The position numbers and the translations under genes are program-made. This document shows, one piece after another, positions 10,401 to 21,610 of a DNA stretch of 64,000 bases; the stretch's first letter is position 1; the number at the start of each line of letters is the position of its first letter. The notes beneath the pieces were generated by a model. The model had not been told where the DNA came from, searched no databases, and was given only the letters and a program-made list of their open reading frames with translations. This DNA is from Phoronis australis. Taxonomy: Eukaryota > Phoronida > Phoronidae. The stretch lies in assembly GCA_002633005.1 (NCBI GenBank), contig NMRA01000206.1, positions 395,250 to 459,249 of the forward strand. Direction: 5' to 3'.

Positions 10401-13400
10401 AGCTGCGTGTGCTTTCTGATTTTCTCAAGCACCACAGTTCTAACAGGCACATTTCTTTTCTCACACACCACAATTCATTAGTATGAACGTTTCATTTCCT
10501 GAAAAGCTGGAACACCCGTACGTTGATGAGGACACCAGAGTACCCAGAAAACGTGTATCAACGCCCATACTACTGTAGTTGAACAGCATTCGGATGAACA
10601 TCACCAACACATATGGATAGTCTGAAGGTGAATATTCATAGGCAATACAACTTATACAGTTTCAATATCTTGCACATACATCCACGATTTAATATGGTAC
10701 ACTAGTGATAAGCTCTCTTCAATTTCTGTTTGCAAAATTGAATTTTCCCACTCTCTAGTAGAGATATTTAAAAGTTCAAAAAGTTCACCACCGTTTTCTT
10801 CAATAAACACTGATGAAGTCAATTTTTTCAAAGTTTAGTTTTGAGGGGAAATTTCACAAAAATTAAAAGTTTAAAATCTAAATTGACGAAGATTTACCGT
10901 TAAACTCCTAGTAATACAAGCATGGGTACTAAATAAAGCACTAGAACTTCAGCACTCCTTCATTATCGTGCTAACAACTAGACTATGTACAATTCAGTCC
11001 ACATCATAAAAACATCATGCAACTCTCGTGCATACAAACCAGAACTGGTAGATGTAGCATTGGGGAATATGTCATCGGGCTGTCCTATCTCTGAAACGTC
11101 AATTTCAACGATGTTGACTTATGTTACATTTGAACCTATTTTGAATGAGCTGTGAAAGTTGAACAAAACCAAGAACTCGGTCTCGATTTACCGAAAATAT
11201 AAAATTTTCCTCATCTCGACATGACTAATCTAACTTATATTATATTACGGCTACCACCAGAATAATAATTCTTATATCTCCTTATTCTAGGTTTTGACTT
11301 CATACTAATTACTGAATTGTAGACAAAATTAACATATTTCCAACATAAATTATAGTCATTGTTCTCATGCAAGCAAGTCTAACTGAATGCTAGCACAGCA
11401 GAGTCTTACAAGTTTATGTACTCAGTTCAGAAAACGTATTGAATAACGTAATCAAAGCTGGACTTGTAAAGTGAGGCCAATAGTTACGAATAAGTAAAGA
11501 ACTGGACCAGTTAAGTGTTAAACATCGGTTATGTACAAATAAAGTAATGTCAAGCAAGTCATTAAGAGCAGATAGACTAAGTTAGAGATAAATCTAAATA
11601 AAGAAACTGAATAGAAGCTGTTTCATTGCGAAGTATCAGCGTGGGATAATACAAGAAGTATTAATACAAAATTGATGTTTATGAGCGCTAAGAAATGGAG
11701 AAGAGAGGAGACATTTCTATGTAGAAGCAATGTTAGTGTCAGTTGAGCAGAGGAATATTCAGAGCAACGCTATCAAGGCATGAAGGTTGATATCAGTAAA
11801 TGGAAACTGAGTGCATCAGAAAAGCTGCAGTGCCATGACGTAACAGTTTAAACCATCTTACCTTGCGAATAGCTTATGTATGCAACCGAACCGCGTAAAA
11901 TTTTAACTTCTATAATCAGTGAAATTGCATGTGAAAATAAAGTAAATTTCACAAAGAAATTGAAAAAAAAACAAAAAATAAGAAGAAGGATTATATTGTT
12001 AAAATATCTAAAAGTGCACAAAACATTGAGCATATAAATTGAAAATGACTAGATTTTCACATGGCTCAGATGCCAAATAACAATTTCTCCAGACTAATAG
12101 ATCCGACAAATCAAAACTCGTCCCTTGCCACATACGTTATACAAGTTCTTAACCGATAATGAGGCAACGACAGAAACGGTCATACACTCATTTTTGCCCA
12201 GCAATCACACAGCATCATACTGCAATCATACTGGACAATTCTTTGGTAAAAAATTTTCACCATTAAAATTCCATACGTTCAAACCGTTACAAGAAAAACG
12301 CACAGCATCTAACTTCTAATTAATTCTGTATGTTGTACTATGGTTGTACATTTCGCTTAATTGACCACTGTACAACGTGTGAGACAGTGACTTCAGTTAT
12401 CCTATAGCGCCTCCTATTGGTGAGAACAGGTTACAGCCAGAGGAGCCATGCATATAACCTAGAAAGAGCAAAGGCCAGCAGGGATTTGGGGCAGTTATGG
12501 CTGCAAGGACCATAACTTGAGAGGGGTTTAACCGTGATAGTGATCAAAACGTCCAAATGAAGTGGTACAAGCGGGATAGTTTTGCAAATGAAGAACCAAC
12601 TTGGTTCCATCGTCAACAAGAATGTTGAATCCGTACTGGCCTAGACTAGAAAGTTAGCCGTTACAGACTAAAGAAGCACCGTACACCTGCTTGACACTTT
12701 AACTCGGTCCAGTTTATATGTTACAAAGTTTCCTAACTCTAAAATGGGGAGCCAGTCCTCAGGCTCCGTGTACTGACTAGCAACTTAAGTGTATATGTTA
12801 CTTTAATACTGAAACCCATGTTTTGCTGAGAAAACCCAGATTCATTCCAAGCCATTGTGGCGCTATGAGCACCACAGGCTGGAGGACGGCATGACTACTC
12901 ATATGACAAATGTTAAAACTCACATGAACTACTTTAACTAAAAAACATCGAGTGACAATAATCAAAATAAACTCTGACATCAAAGCAACTCGGCTGAGAT
13001 CAATTCGCGGTCAACAAGAATCAAATACGGTAAAAATGGCACGCAAAAAGTACGGAAATATATGTAAGGACATAAACGAGAAAACCTTTCCACAAAAGCA
13101 CTGGACGGAGCATGATGCACAGGATGGCCATCTTACAATTACTGCCCCTAGGTGGCATAACTAGAGATTTCACAGGCAGTAACATAACTAATTCCAATAC
13201 ATAACAGTGCGATGACAGCAGGCGATCATTATATTGCTCAACACTGAGTGTCAAGCAAGATATGATCAGCCGTGTGCACCACACAACACACGCAGACATC
13301 AACAGTCATTTACACTCTGAACAATTGAACATACATCACTGGTTGAGACTGTAGAATATAGCTCTCAGCAAGCTCAATGCTTGCTCATTCGTAATTAAGA

Positions 13401-14042
13401 CTTATATCTACAGAAGTAGGAAACAGTGATTCTTCATCTATTTAGCAGTATTAGGGAAAATTTGCGGACAGAAAATTTTATTATTTCCATCAAGGTACTA
13501 AATGTTTACAGTAACACACCATGTGGATACATGAAAATGTTGTGCTGGCGCTTATTTTCAGAAATTTCATGAAGTGCCAATCTTTTTTCAAACTTGATAC
13601 AAATCGTGGTGTTCGGTATTTGATATACACACATAGACATACATGATGAACACCCAAAATTGTCCATGTCCCAATCTTCAGAATCAAGAACTCCCAATTT
13701 CCGCTTGAATTTAGCTGGTGAGTCCAAATTTTAGAAACAAAAAATATCTAGTATACCTGACTAACAGTCACCTAACAGTCTCCATAAAGCAATACTACGC
13801 AACATTTTGACACTAGGTGGCCATTCTGGCAAGTTTGATAGTGCGAAACAAATAAAGAACAACTGAATCATTTAGTTGAGGGCTTTGAGACAACTCATAA
13901 ACATCTTAATACTTGGGTACACAAAACAGCATAACACCACGTCGTTTACACTGGTACCGTCGTAACAGCCTCCACCAGTATTTATAATAGGGGTCATTTA
14001 ACAAGCAGTACAACTGATCCGGACGGAGTTTACTTCGCTCAC

Positions 14043-14237
14043 CTCCGTTGGTGGGACAGTCCCGCCCCCCACGGCTGCACGCCCGCTGCTCTGTCTTCAT
14101 GGTTCCCGCCATCAGAAAACTGTCCCTCTCCACGTTGGCTTTACACTCAAACTTGTAACGCACTTCCTTGTACGAACCATCAGGGCGGGTTCCATTAGCT
14201 ACCACCCATTGCGTCCATGCCGATGACTTTCGTTTTA
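14043..14237 (-). CDS. SEMA5: Semaphorin 5 exon 14: atypical thrombospondin repeat 4
   Basis: Reads IKRKSSAWTQWVVANGTRPD, GSYKEVRYKFECKANVERDS and later TEQRACSRGGRDCPTNG. It lacks the usual CSxxCG signature. This is the divergent repeat found in all class 5 semaphorins ('TPWTPW...E-RFRY-C-A...E-R-CS'), so it confirms the class. There is an NGT sequon. The acceptor is TTTATATAG and the donor GTGAGC. The next intron is 4.9 kb. Confidence 0.94.
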
Positions 14238-14946
14238 CTATATAAAAAAATGAGATTAACCTAGTCAGAAAGGTACTATCACCTGTATTATGGTTAGACC
14301 CCCAACGGAACAGAACTGTAATTACTTGAACATTTTTGCAATAGTCTTCCTTTAGAAAGATTTAGATTGAAATTTCTGCAGTTTCTATGCCGACTGTACA
14401 TATAATTTTCTCATATGTCTAAGTTCACGTGCCCCTACAGGAAATAGCATGTTTTTAAAAGAATTATACTTTTACTCCGGGATTTTGCATATAGGCACAT
14501 TTACGTGTGTCTTAAATGGAGTGTTTTCACTTATTCCTGTCCACTCTAACAACTTAATCTAAAGTTATATTGAGCACTGTTTAAGGTAATGTGACTATTA
14601 CCCTGGGACATCCTGTGTCACACAATGGCAAGTGTTGACTATTTTCATTCAATTTTGCAATAACCAAGCTGTGGAACAAAGCAATTCAACACTCGTTGTA
14701 TTCTATAGTGATAATGGAGTTCATATTTTTGATTCGACAAACCAGTTCATTCTTCTCATCGGGAACAATGTCAGGCAGAGACTAAAACGAGTATAAACCC
14801 GAACGTTGACGATGGACACGTTTGCCTTTCTTCCATTCTTCATCCTCACAGCATGTGGGAACACCATTATTATTATTATCATTATTATTATCATATGATG
14901 TCATTACTACACCTCAAGGACAGATAGCCTACAGCAACTGACTTAC

Positions 14947-15117
14947 TTGAACAGGGGGCAGTCTTACAATCCTTCCAATCCTGGTCATTGCCCACACAGC
15001 TACGACCGCCGAATGCGGGTGACGGGTTACTGCAGCGTCGACGTCTCAACTGCATGCCACCACCGCACTGCTTTGAGCATGACGACCACTCTAGCCAGCC
15101 TGACCACTGACCATCAC
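14947..15117 (-). CDS. SEMA5: Semaphorin 5 exon 13: thrombospondin repeat 3
   Basis: Reads DGQWSGWLEWSSCSKQCGGG, MQLRRRRCSNPSPAFGGRSC and VGNDQDWKDCKTAPCS. The WxxWxxW core and six cysteines are present. The O-fucose site is absent because the residue before the second Cys is Gln (CSKQC). The donor is GTAAGT. Confidence 0.97.
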
Positions 15118-15390
15118 CTGGACATTGGTAATATAGACTTAAGGTCAAGACGCCAACTGCAATTGCTTTTATTTTAACACAAATAATGTTACAATTATTG
15201 ATTTGTTGTAGGCATCCCTTTACAATCCAACTGAATATTTTTAATTAACATAAATAAATGCTTCGCACTCTGATAAAGAGTGAAGCTAGTGGCTGTTAAA
15301 TGACCTATTATGACCCAGCAGTACAGTAGCTTTAAAAATCCAGAAATCAATCAGCTCAATAACTTGTGATGAACAGGTGGTTATACTTAC

Positions 15391-15567
15391 GAGGACACAC
15401 TGGGTTATGAGAGCACCGTTGAGTTTCTTCACGAGCTCCGGTACAGGCCCGCCCCCCAAATTGTGGGGCGGGGCTACTACAATGGCGTGTCCGTCGTCTC
15501 CGTGTGTTTTGGCCACAAGTGGCACCACAGGCTGACCACTGAGACCACTCACCCCATCTACCATGCA
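15391..15567 (-). CDS. SEMA5: Semaphorin 5 exon 12: thrombospondin repeat 2
   Basis: Reads HGRWGEWSQWSACGATCGQN then RRTRHCSSPAPQFGGRAC and TQRCSHNPVCP. This is a full type 1 repeat with six cysteines, the WxxWxxW core and a C-x-x-T-C site (CGATC) suited to O-fucosylation by POFUT2-type enzymes. The acceptor is CCTTCAG and the donor GTAAGT. It is phase 1-1, as are all following repeat exons. Confidence 0.97.
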
Positions 15568-15769
15568 CTGAAGGAAACAAAATTGTAGGCATAATACAAA
15601 GGAAGCAAACAGGACAGGCGATTCAAAAATGGATCCGACTTACAATAAAATATAAAAAATAATTGCAGGCGGTCTGATACACGTTGTATCAGACGTGCGC
15701 AGGCCTCGCATGTGGGCCCATTGCACTGATCACCTGGAAATATTTTTATGCTTTATTGATATATGGTTA

Positions 15770-15893
15770 AAACCGAGCTGAGGAGCTAGAAACCTGGCTC
15801 AAGGGTTTAGCAGAGTGACCTGGTGGGACTTGAACCCAAGACCTCGAGTAAAGAAAGCGGGCACTTATCAACCAGGCCACACTGCCTCCTCAC
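15770..15893 (-). mobile_element. tRNA-derived SINE (intron 11, between exons 11 and 12)
   Basis: On the minus strand there is an internal RNA polymerase III promoter of tRNA type. An A-box-like GTGGCCTGGTTGATAAGTG is followed about 35 bases later by a B-box-like GGGTTCAAGTCCC. A non-tRNA tail follows. The tRNA-like fold is degraded, so it is a SINE head and not a tRNA gene. Confidence 0.65.
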
Positions 15894-16130
15894 GACTTAC
15901 AATAACCCTACATGCTGGGTGTAGCATTAAACATGCTTTATTTGTCTAGGTAAAAATACAGAAACTGTACAGCAGAGAAAAAGAAGCTAGATTTTTGCAT
16001 ACAGAAAACGCGAAAATTGACCAAGTCCACTAAAGTGACAAGCTTGTGTTTTACATCATGTAACTTTTGTCAACAAAGATGTTTGTAACTTACTCAAATT
16101 AAACCATCACTCCTAAATACAATACAAACA

Positions 16131-16349
16131 AGAAAACTGAAATATTTTGGTCACATTGAAAGGCATGACACCATCTGCAAGAACATACTGGAAGGAAAAA
16201 CAGAAGGGGTGAGAGCAAGAGGTAGACAACGCAGAAAGTGGCTGGACGACATCAAGGACTGCAAGAATGTACCAGAAAGGCAAAGAGCAGAGCAGAATGA
16301 CGGGTCATTTCAAGTTGACCTCTAAGGAGATGACACCACATGATGATGA
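16131..16349 (+). mobile_element. 3' end of a LINE (non-LTR retrotransposon) ORF
   Basis: An open frame of 64 codons reads RKLKYFGHIERHDTICKNIL, EGKTEGVRARGRQRRKWLDD and IKDCKNVPE, ending at TAA. This is the typical C-terminal tail of LINE reverse-transcriptase polyproteins ('RRLKYFGHIxRH...ILEGKxEGxRxRGRxxxxWxDxIK'). It is a 5'-truncated copy inside a semaphorin intron, opposite in sense to the gene. Confidence 0.8.
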
Positions 16350-16558
16350 ACTTTTATCACTTCACCAAAATATTCACTCTAACTATACACTAGAACAGGT
16401 GGTTAGTGTAATGGGCCCAACTGTACGGTCTAACCACACCTGCAGCACCGCAGAAGGCACCAGGTCACCTGTCTAGAAGGTCCTGTAATTAAAGAAAAAG
16501 CATCACATTTTCATATCATTATTTTCAAGCAAAGAGAATAATCAACTGAAGGTCTCAC

Positions 16559-16839
16559 CTGTACAATTCACCACCTGTATAGATGACCCCCGACAAGGCG
16601 ACCCGCCCATCATGGGTGAGGGGTTATCACAGCGCCGTGACCTGCACTTGCACTGAGTCATCGTGTCAACTGACTGTTCGCATGACTGCCAATGGTCCCA
16701 GTCTGACCACTGTCCATCCATTCTGTAGCTGGTGACAGGACAAGAAGTCATTCTCTGCACTGTATACTGATTGTGTTCCACGCAGACCCTGCGGACACTG
16801 TGCCAACCGCAATAGGGATCCATGGCATTAAGACAAGAC
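16559..16839 (-). CDS. SEMA5: Semaphorin 5 exon 11: PSI domain and thrombospondin repeat 1
   Basis: Opens with SCLNAMDPYCGWHSVRRVC, the PSI knot ('C...A.DPYCGW'). It continues into repeat 1, WSDWDHWQSCEQSVDTMTQC and RCDNPSPMMGGSPC. The WxxWxxW core fits C-mannosylation. Putting PSI and repeat 1 in one exon keeps the class 5 order. The donor is GTGAGA. It ends in phase 1. Confidence 0.96.
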
Positions 16840-17183
16840 CTAAATACAAACAATGAAATTTACAAATACATTACAATAGCTTTGTACTCATATGTAGTAC
16901 GTAGACGTATGTAGAATTGTATTACTTTAAATTATTTTCCGAAAGTTTGGAGATCGAACTGGCTAACGACGTCGAGACGACATTGACCTACCTTTTTAAC
17001 TTTCCATGTCAGAGGTCACTGTTGGAGTAGTGTGGGAGGTGAATACGGAAAACTTAATTACATGGTCGTATTTCCCTCGACAGAATTAAAGCGTATGGCA
17101 TTAAATGAAATATGAAATGCAATTTAATTCCCCAGAAATTAATAAACAGACTCGATGACTCAGGTGCTAGACATAAGACTCAC

Positions 17184-17260
17184 CTTCTGTCCTTGAAGCG
17201 CCCACACCTGTGTACAGGTAACTTCATCAGCTTCATCTCAGAACCCACATAAAGAAATCC
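17184..17260 (-). CDS. SEMA5: Semaphorin 5 exon 10: end of Sema domain
   Basis: Reads GFLYVGSEMKLMKLPVHRCG then RFKDRR. This is the last blade ('LFVGxxxxVxKxPLxRC'). The 77-bp exon opens after acceptor CGATGTTTCAG and closes at donor GTGAGT in phase 2. Confidence 0.94.
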
Positions 17261-17443
17261 CTGAAACATCGGGAATGGAAAAAACTTGCAAAAGTAAAAA
17301 AAAAAACGGATATCATATCACAGAACACGATTATAAATTCATAAAAACTGACGTAACATTTTTTTTGCATTTGCCCTCTTTCAAATTATCTCTTCTTAAT
17401 AACTTTATAGATACTGCATTTAAACTAACATTCAAAAACACAC

Positions 17444-17630
17444 CTCCATGATTTTCATGCTCTTAATTGGCTGCACAGCATCCTCGGGAAACAGGCGAAG
17501 TTCTTCCACCAGACATGCCTCCTGTTGGCCAGCAAGTTGTACTAATTTTTTGACTACGCCGTCCAGAGTGGCAACAAACAAGACATGGTACGTGCCGTGA
17601 TGGACAACATCCACCGCAATGTGGCTCCAC
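17444..17630 (-). CDS. SEMA5: Semaphorin 5 exon 9: Sema domain
   Basis: Reads WSHIAVDVVHHGTYHVLFVA, TLDGVVKKLVQLAGQQEACL and VEELRLFPEDAVQPIKSMKI. This is the class pattern 'xxHVAVDxVxxxxxHxxxxxTxxGxxKKV...CLxEExxLFPExxxxPIxSxxI'. The acceptor is TTCTCCCACAG and the donor GTGTGT. It ends in phase 0. Confidence 0.95.
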
Positions 17631-18063
17631 CTGTGGGAGAAATTGAAGTTACAGGACAGGAAACCTAGACTGTCAGTATCTGGACTCATCAATAGTCGGA
17701 CTGGATCTTTATATCCGGTGCCAAATATTGCAAGCCCTATGGCTAATTGTCAGAGAACAGAGAGGTTGAACTACCTCACACCCCCCCCTCCCGAACAGTC
17801 CAGATTCACCTATGTTTGTTAACAGTAGAACATGAGATGGGATAGGTTGTGCAGACCCAGTGTGACTCACAACTGTCAAGCCTGAGTGTAGCCACTGGAT
17901 TGTCCATCACTTATGGAACTGTAACCAAAGGAAGGTGTGAATCAGTATAAGCTCAACCACTTGATGTTTACAGCTGTACCACTCTAACGAATCCACACAA
18001 ACAGCCACGGGTTCAGAACAACTCCCCCTAGTGAATCATGGGTTCTCTATCCTGAAAACTCAC

Positions 18064-18218
18064 CTTTCGTTCTCTCCACTCGCCAGGGGGCGTATGTGGT
18101 TGGGTTGGACAGCCTTATCCATCAGTTGATAGCGTACTGCGTTACTCAAGAGCTGCTGTACTGCTGGTAGGTTCTCACGAGCCAGTCTGGGACTGGGTGA
18201 ATCAGGCCCGGGGGGACA
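18064..18218 (-). CDS. SEMA5: Semaphorin 5 exon 8: Sema domain
   Basis: Reads CPPGPDSPSPRLARENLPAV then LMDKAVQPNHIRPLASGENE. The opening Cys and the 'LM...VVQP' equivalent (LMDKAVQP) align with the class 5 pattern. The Pro/Ser-rich start differs from what I recall of vertebrates. The acceptor is TTTGTTTCAG and the donor GTGAGT. It ends in phase 2. Confidence 0.93.
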
Positions 18219-18676
18219 CTGAAACAAACAGCATGGGGTCAACAGACTACTTAAAGCCTTCGATGATTTTTGACCTATTTATTTCTTTTAATGAATAGTA
18301 CATAGAATGAGAATCATTGCCCACAAATCGCTAACATTATAGGCAGGTGGTTAAAAAATAATTAAGATTACTTGGTGATTCAAAAACCGATCTTATATTC
18401 TAACTCAAAGAGATTATGCTTGAAAACACAAAACATGCTGAAACACATCCCCATTCACTTCCTTCAGTTATCAGAGAAGTAACGTTATTTATTTCTTGTA
18501 ATTGGAACCATAAACTAGAGTAAGACACTTAATTTCAACCAGTCAAAACTCAGTCAAGTACCACCCATAGCCACAGTTCAGTTGCTATAAATCACTGTGT
18601 TGATATAACCAAACCAGTATTATACAAATTTTAAGTCCATGCTTGTGTCGGACAATAGCTTGACATGCAGCCCCAC

Positions 18677-18812
18677 CTGGTGTTGGCTCGTAGGATTAGG
18701 CTTTCTCTCCCAGGCCATGCGTGATGTTGCCTGATACTTCACTGCCCCGTGAAACGTCTGTTGTAGCGATGTCATGTTGAATACGCACACAGCTGAGCCA
18801 TGAATGGAATTG
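18677..18812 (-). CDS. SEMA5: Semaphorin 5 exon 7: Sema domain
   Basis: Reads NSIHGSAVCVFNMTSLQQTF, HGAVKYQATSRMAWERKPNP and TSQHQ. This matches 'xSAVCVFNxxxxxxxFxGxxKYQxxSRxAW'. The acceptor TTCGACTTCTTCAG has a very short pyrimidine tract, because the MITE-derived minisatellite starts about 14 bases upstream of it. The donor is GTGGGG, which is weak. It ends in phase 0. Confidence 0.93.
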
Positions 18813-18825
18813 CTGAAGAAGTCGA

Positions 18826-19080
18826 ACTTACAGGTAAGTAAACACTACACTACAGTAAAGATAATGGTCAGATATAACTTGCACGAAAGTGAACACTACA
18901 CTACAGCAAAGATAATGGTCAGATATGACTTACAGGTAAGTAAACACTACACTACAGCAAAGATAATGGTCAGATATGACTTGCAGGTAAGTAAACACTA
19001 TACAACCCTACAGCAAAGATAATGGTCAGACATAACTTGCAGGTAAGTAAACACTACACTACAGCAAAGACAAAAGTCAG
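18826..19080. repeat. 51-bp minisatellite derived from the family A MITE
   Basis: About five tandem units with start spacing 51, 51, 51 and 56 bases (reference points 18836, 18887, 18938, 18989, 19045). Each unit contains AATGGTCAGATATGACTTGC, which is the terminal sequence of the family A MITE, followed by AGGTAAGTAAACACTACACT. The last unit runs directly into a family A element. Confidence 0.85.
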
Positions 19081-19175
19081 ATATAACTTGCCCGCACTTT
19101 TAGAACCAGTTTTCACCACTGAATATCGGGCATCAAAATGTGGTCACCTTATATCCGCCTATCGCCACGGCAGTT
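19072..19175. mobile_element. Family A foldback MITE
   Basis: Contains GTCAGATATAACTTGCCCGC, then TTTTAGAACCAGTTTTCACC, ACTGAATATCGGGCATCAAA and ATGTGGTCACCTTATATCCG. Compared with other copies, part of the right arm (ACTGGTTCTC) is deleted. It is continuous with the minisatellite on its left. Confidence 0.7.
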
Positions 19176-19456
19176 TGAGAATAACAACACATTGTAGGTT
19201 TAGTATAATCATTTATGGCAGCTATAATCAGTACTAACTGTTCATAATGAAGTACAATCATATTCAATTTGGATTCTTCTGAGAAACTTTAAAGCAATTT
19301 TGAACGTGATGAGATTAAAAAAATACCAAAAAGTGCAGCCTTTGTCATTTTTATCATACGTTAAGGCACAGCTAAAACAGAAATCATTTGACCTAGCCTC
19401 TGACAACTAGCAAATACCCACCACGACAATTATATGACCATTTAAGTTAAACTTAC

Positions 19457-19659
19457 ATGGGAGTGGTAAAAACAGCATACAGCAGACCCTCCTCTTTGAC
19501 CAGGTGAGTGCTCTGTAGCTCGTCATAGTAGAATGGATAATCACCGGCTATTGAACAGTTCAGTCTGGCCTTCATGAATGTTGTCCAGTTGTCTTCCAGG
19601 AGCGAGTCTTGACCACCCCGGTCATTCTTACAGACACGGGCCACTCGGGAGTAGACCGC
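19457..19659 (-). CDS. SEMA5: Semaphorin 5 exon 6: Sema domain
   Basis: Reads AVYSRVARVCKNDRGGQDSL, LEDNWTTFMKARLNCSIAGD and YPFYYDELQSTHLV, then YAVFTTP. 'RVARVCKNDxGG...W(T/A)TFxKARLNCS' is diagnostic of semaphorins. Sequons are NWT and NCS. The acceptor is ATTCCCAG and the donor GTAAGT. It ends in phase 2. Confidence 0.97.
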
Positions 19660-20166
19660 CTGGGAATTAACAACACACGTAGGAGAAAATTTACAACTGA
19701 GAAAGTTTAGAGCTTAGAATAAGTCGTCAATGAAAAATGCATCTGTATTTGACCAGATTCAATAAAAAATTTCAAAACCGTAAAAATTTAATACACAAAA
19801 AAATTAAGATTATCTCTGCCATATCACACAAGTCTTGCATCAGCAGATCTCTGTATCTATAGATGAACAGACGAAAAGGACAGGTTTTTGATTTTTTTGA
19901 AATCCTAGTGATGAGGACACAAGAGGAAAGAAGTACAGTGCAAACCCCAACAGTATTCAGACAAAATGACCCAGAATTCTCTCTCATGACGGCTGATCAG
20001 AAGCCTAATTCATCGTCAGTGTAGTCATGACAACAGAACTGTATTTTGTCTGATTACGTTTGTCTTGTACTGTAATCCATGCTACAACACGCACTACACG
20101 TGCAATGCCGAGACTTTAAGGACATCTACAGGTAAACAAACTGACTAGTTATAATAGAGATATTAC

Positions 20167-20255
20167 CTTGCCACAGTTGGTGTATTCTACAGCTGGCTCA
20201 CGGAAGAAGAAATACACGTAGTCACTGACTTCATACGAAGACACGAACTGAGGAA
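20167..20255 (-). CDS. SEMA5: Semaphorin 5 exon 5: Sema domain
   Basis: Reads VPQFVSSYEVSDYVYFFFRE then PAVEYTNCGK. 'PxFVSSYxxxxYxYFFFRExAVE...CGK' is one of the best conserved stretches of the Sema domain. It is only 89 bp. The acceptor is TTTCAG and the donor GTAATA. It ends in phase 0. Its flanking intron on the 5' side (20256-22794) carries the 154-bp tandem repeat described below. Confidence 0.95.
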
Positions 20256-20374
20256 CTGAAAGAAATACATCATAGCTTAAATTACAGATACAGTATTGTG
20301 ATAACTATGACATGATGAACTAACATAAAACAAATTTTCTTACATCCCATTACCCGATAGTATGCCTATTCGGG

Positions 20375-20475
20375 GAAATAATCAATGAAGACGTGCCCAC
20401 ATTTTGAGAACCAGTTTGATGCCCATTTTTCAGTGTAAAAACTGGTTCTCTAAATGCCGGCATGTTATATACAGC
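20375..20475. mobile_element. Family A foldback MITE, inverted copy
   Basis: The arms ACGTGCCCACATTTTGAGAA + CCAGTTT and AAACTGGTTCTCTAAATGCC are near-perfect reverse complements around a short centre (GATGCCCATTTTTCAGTGTA). It lies in the intron between exons 4 and 5. Confidence 0.75.
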
Positions 20476-21147
20476 TTCAGTCCACATATGGGGTAAGGAA
20501 GAAGACAGAACAAATGGGCCATATGGCCATGCATTACCCAACAAAGACCAGCTAACAGTTCCAACACAGGGAAAGGTAGCAAAGAACAAAAGAGCAGCAC
20601 CACGCACGAACAATGACATCACAAGAAACGACATATTCAGAAACTTGTAAAGAGCAACAATAATAAATTTTGGATGGGATTTGGTGGGAGGGGGATCCCG
20701 AGAACAACACCAAATGGCTGGGGCGTGATCTTAGGGAAATCAGAGAATACAAATTGAACATGCCATTATCACAGATTTGAACAGGCCAGTTCATCAAAGT
20801 GAAAACAAACATCTTGATTCATTCATTATCTTAATGCCATCAGCGTAATGAGTAAAAGCATGAAATCACGTGTAATTTAGCGACTTGTAGTTTGCTCAGG
20901 AATTTCGACCATTCCCAGTAGGTGTGCTGGCCGCCTAGGACTGTTTATCACAATGAAATTGCATTTTGGCACGACGGGAGACCACAGATGGCATACAGAT
21001 TTTATGGGTATCACAATATACTTGGTATGCCAGCGAATTTTGTATGAAACACATTGCAAAAGATCAGGACACCGTGTTGCAAGTGCAACCAAAGCACAAG
21101 ACGGAGACGTGGTCACAACAACAAAACAATGAAAGCGCTCCGAGGAG

Positions 21148-21610
21148 CGACACTTGGCGAAATTAACAGAAAAGATGACGATAGTGATGATGGCGAAGTA
21201 GAGGAATATGACGACGATGATGGAGATGATGAGCATTATGATATCATTCATAAGACGAACATTGAGCTCAGAAATCAGTAAGAAATAGGCTAGTCTTGAG
21301 CGGCACTTGGTGAAATTAACAGAAAAGATGACGATAGTGATGATGGCGAAGTAGACGAATATGACGACGACGATGGAGATGACGAGCATTATGATATCAT
21401 TCATATGACGAACATCGAGCTCAGAAATCAGTAAGAAATAGGCTACAGTCTTAAGCGACACTTGGTGAAATTAACTGAAAAGACGACAACGCAGATGAAG
21501 ACGAAGATGACAAATATGATGACGATGGTGATGAGGATGAACAACATCATGACATTCATATGACGAACTTAGATGTCATAAATCAGTAACAAATAGGCTA
21601 CAGTCTTGTT
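21148..21610. repeat. 154-bp tandem repeat, three units, with acidic / hydrophobic ORFs
   Basis: Units start at 21148, 21301 and 21456 with CGACACTTGGYGAAATTAAC. On + each encodes an acidic peptide rich in Asp and Glu (for example KDDDSDDGEVEEYDDDDGDD) that ends in a stop. On - the frame 21461-20877 stays open for 194 codons through two units and encodes strongly hydrophobic stretches. The protein pattern largely follows from GAY/GAR triplets. I recognise no family. Confidence 0.75.

Noticed and set aside
13506-13727. Minus-strand frame with protein-like start (DSPAKFKRKLGVLDSEDWDM) inside intron 14
   Set aside because: Class 5 semaphorins have only a short linker between repeats 4 and 5, and exons 14 and 15 already join in phase. 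No family was recognised, so it was not called.
15826-15893. tRNA gene
   Set aside because: A and B box likeness is present but the acceptor stem and cloverleaf are not, and a SINE body follows. The same applies near 54440.
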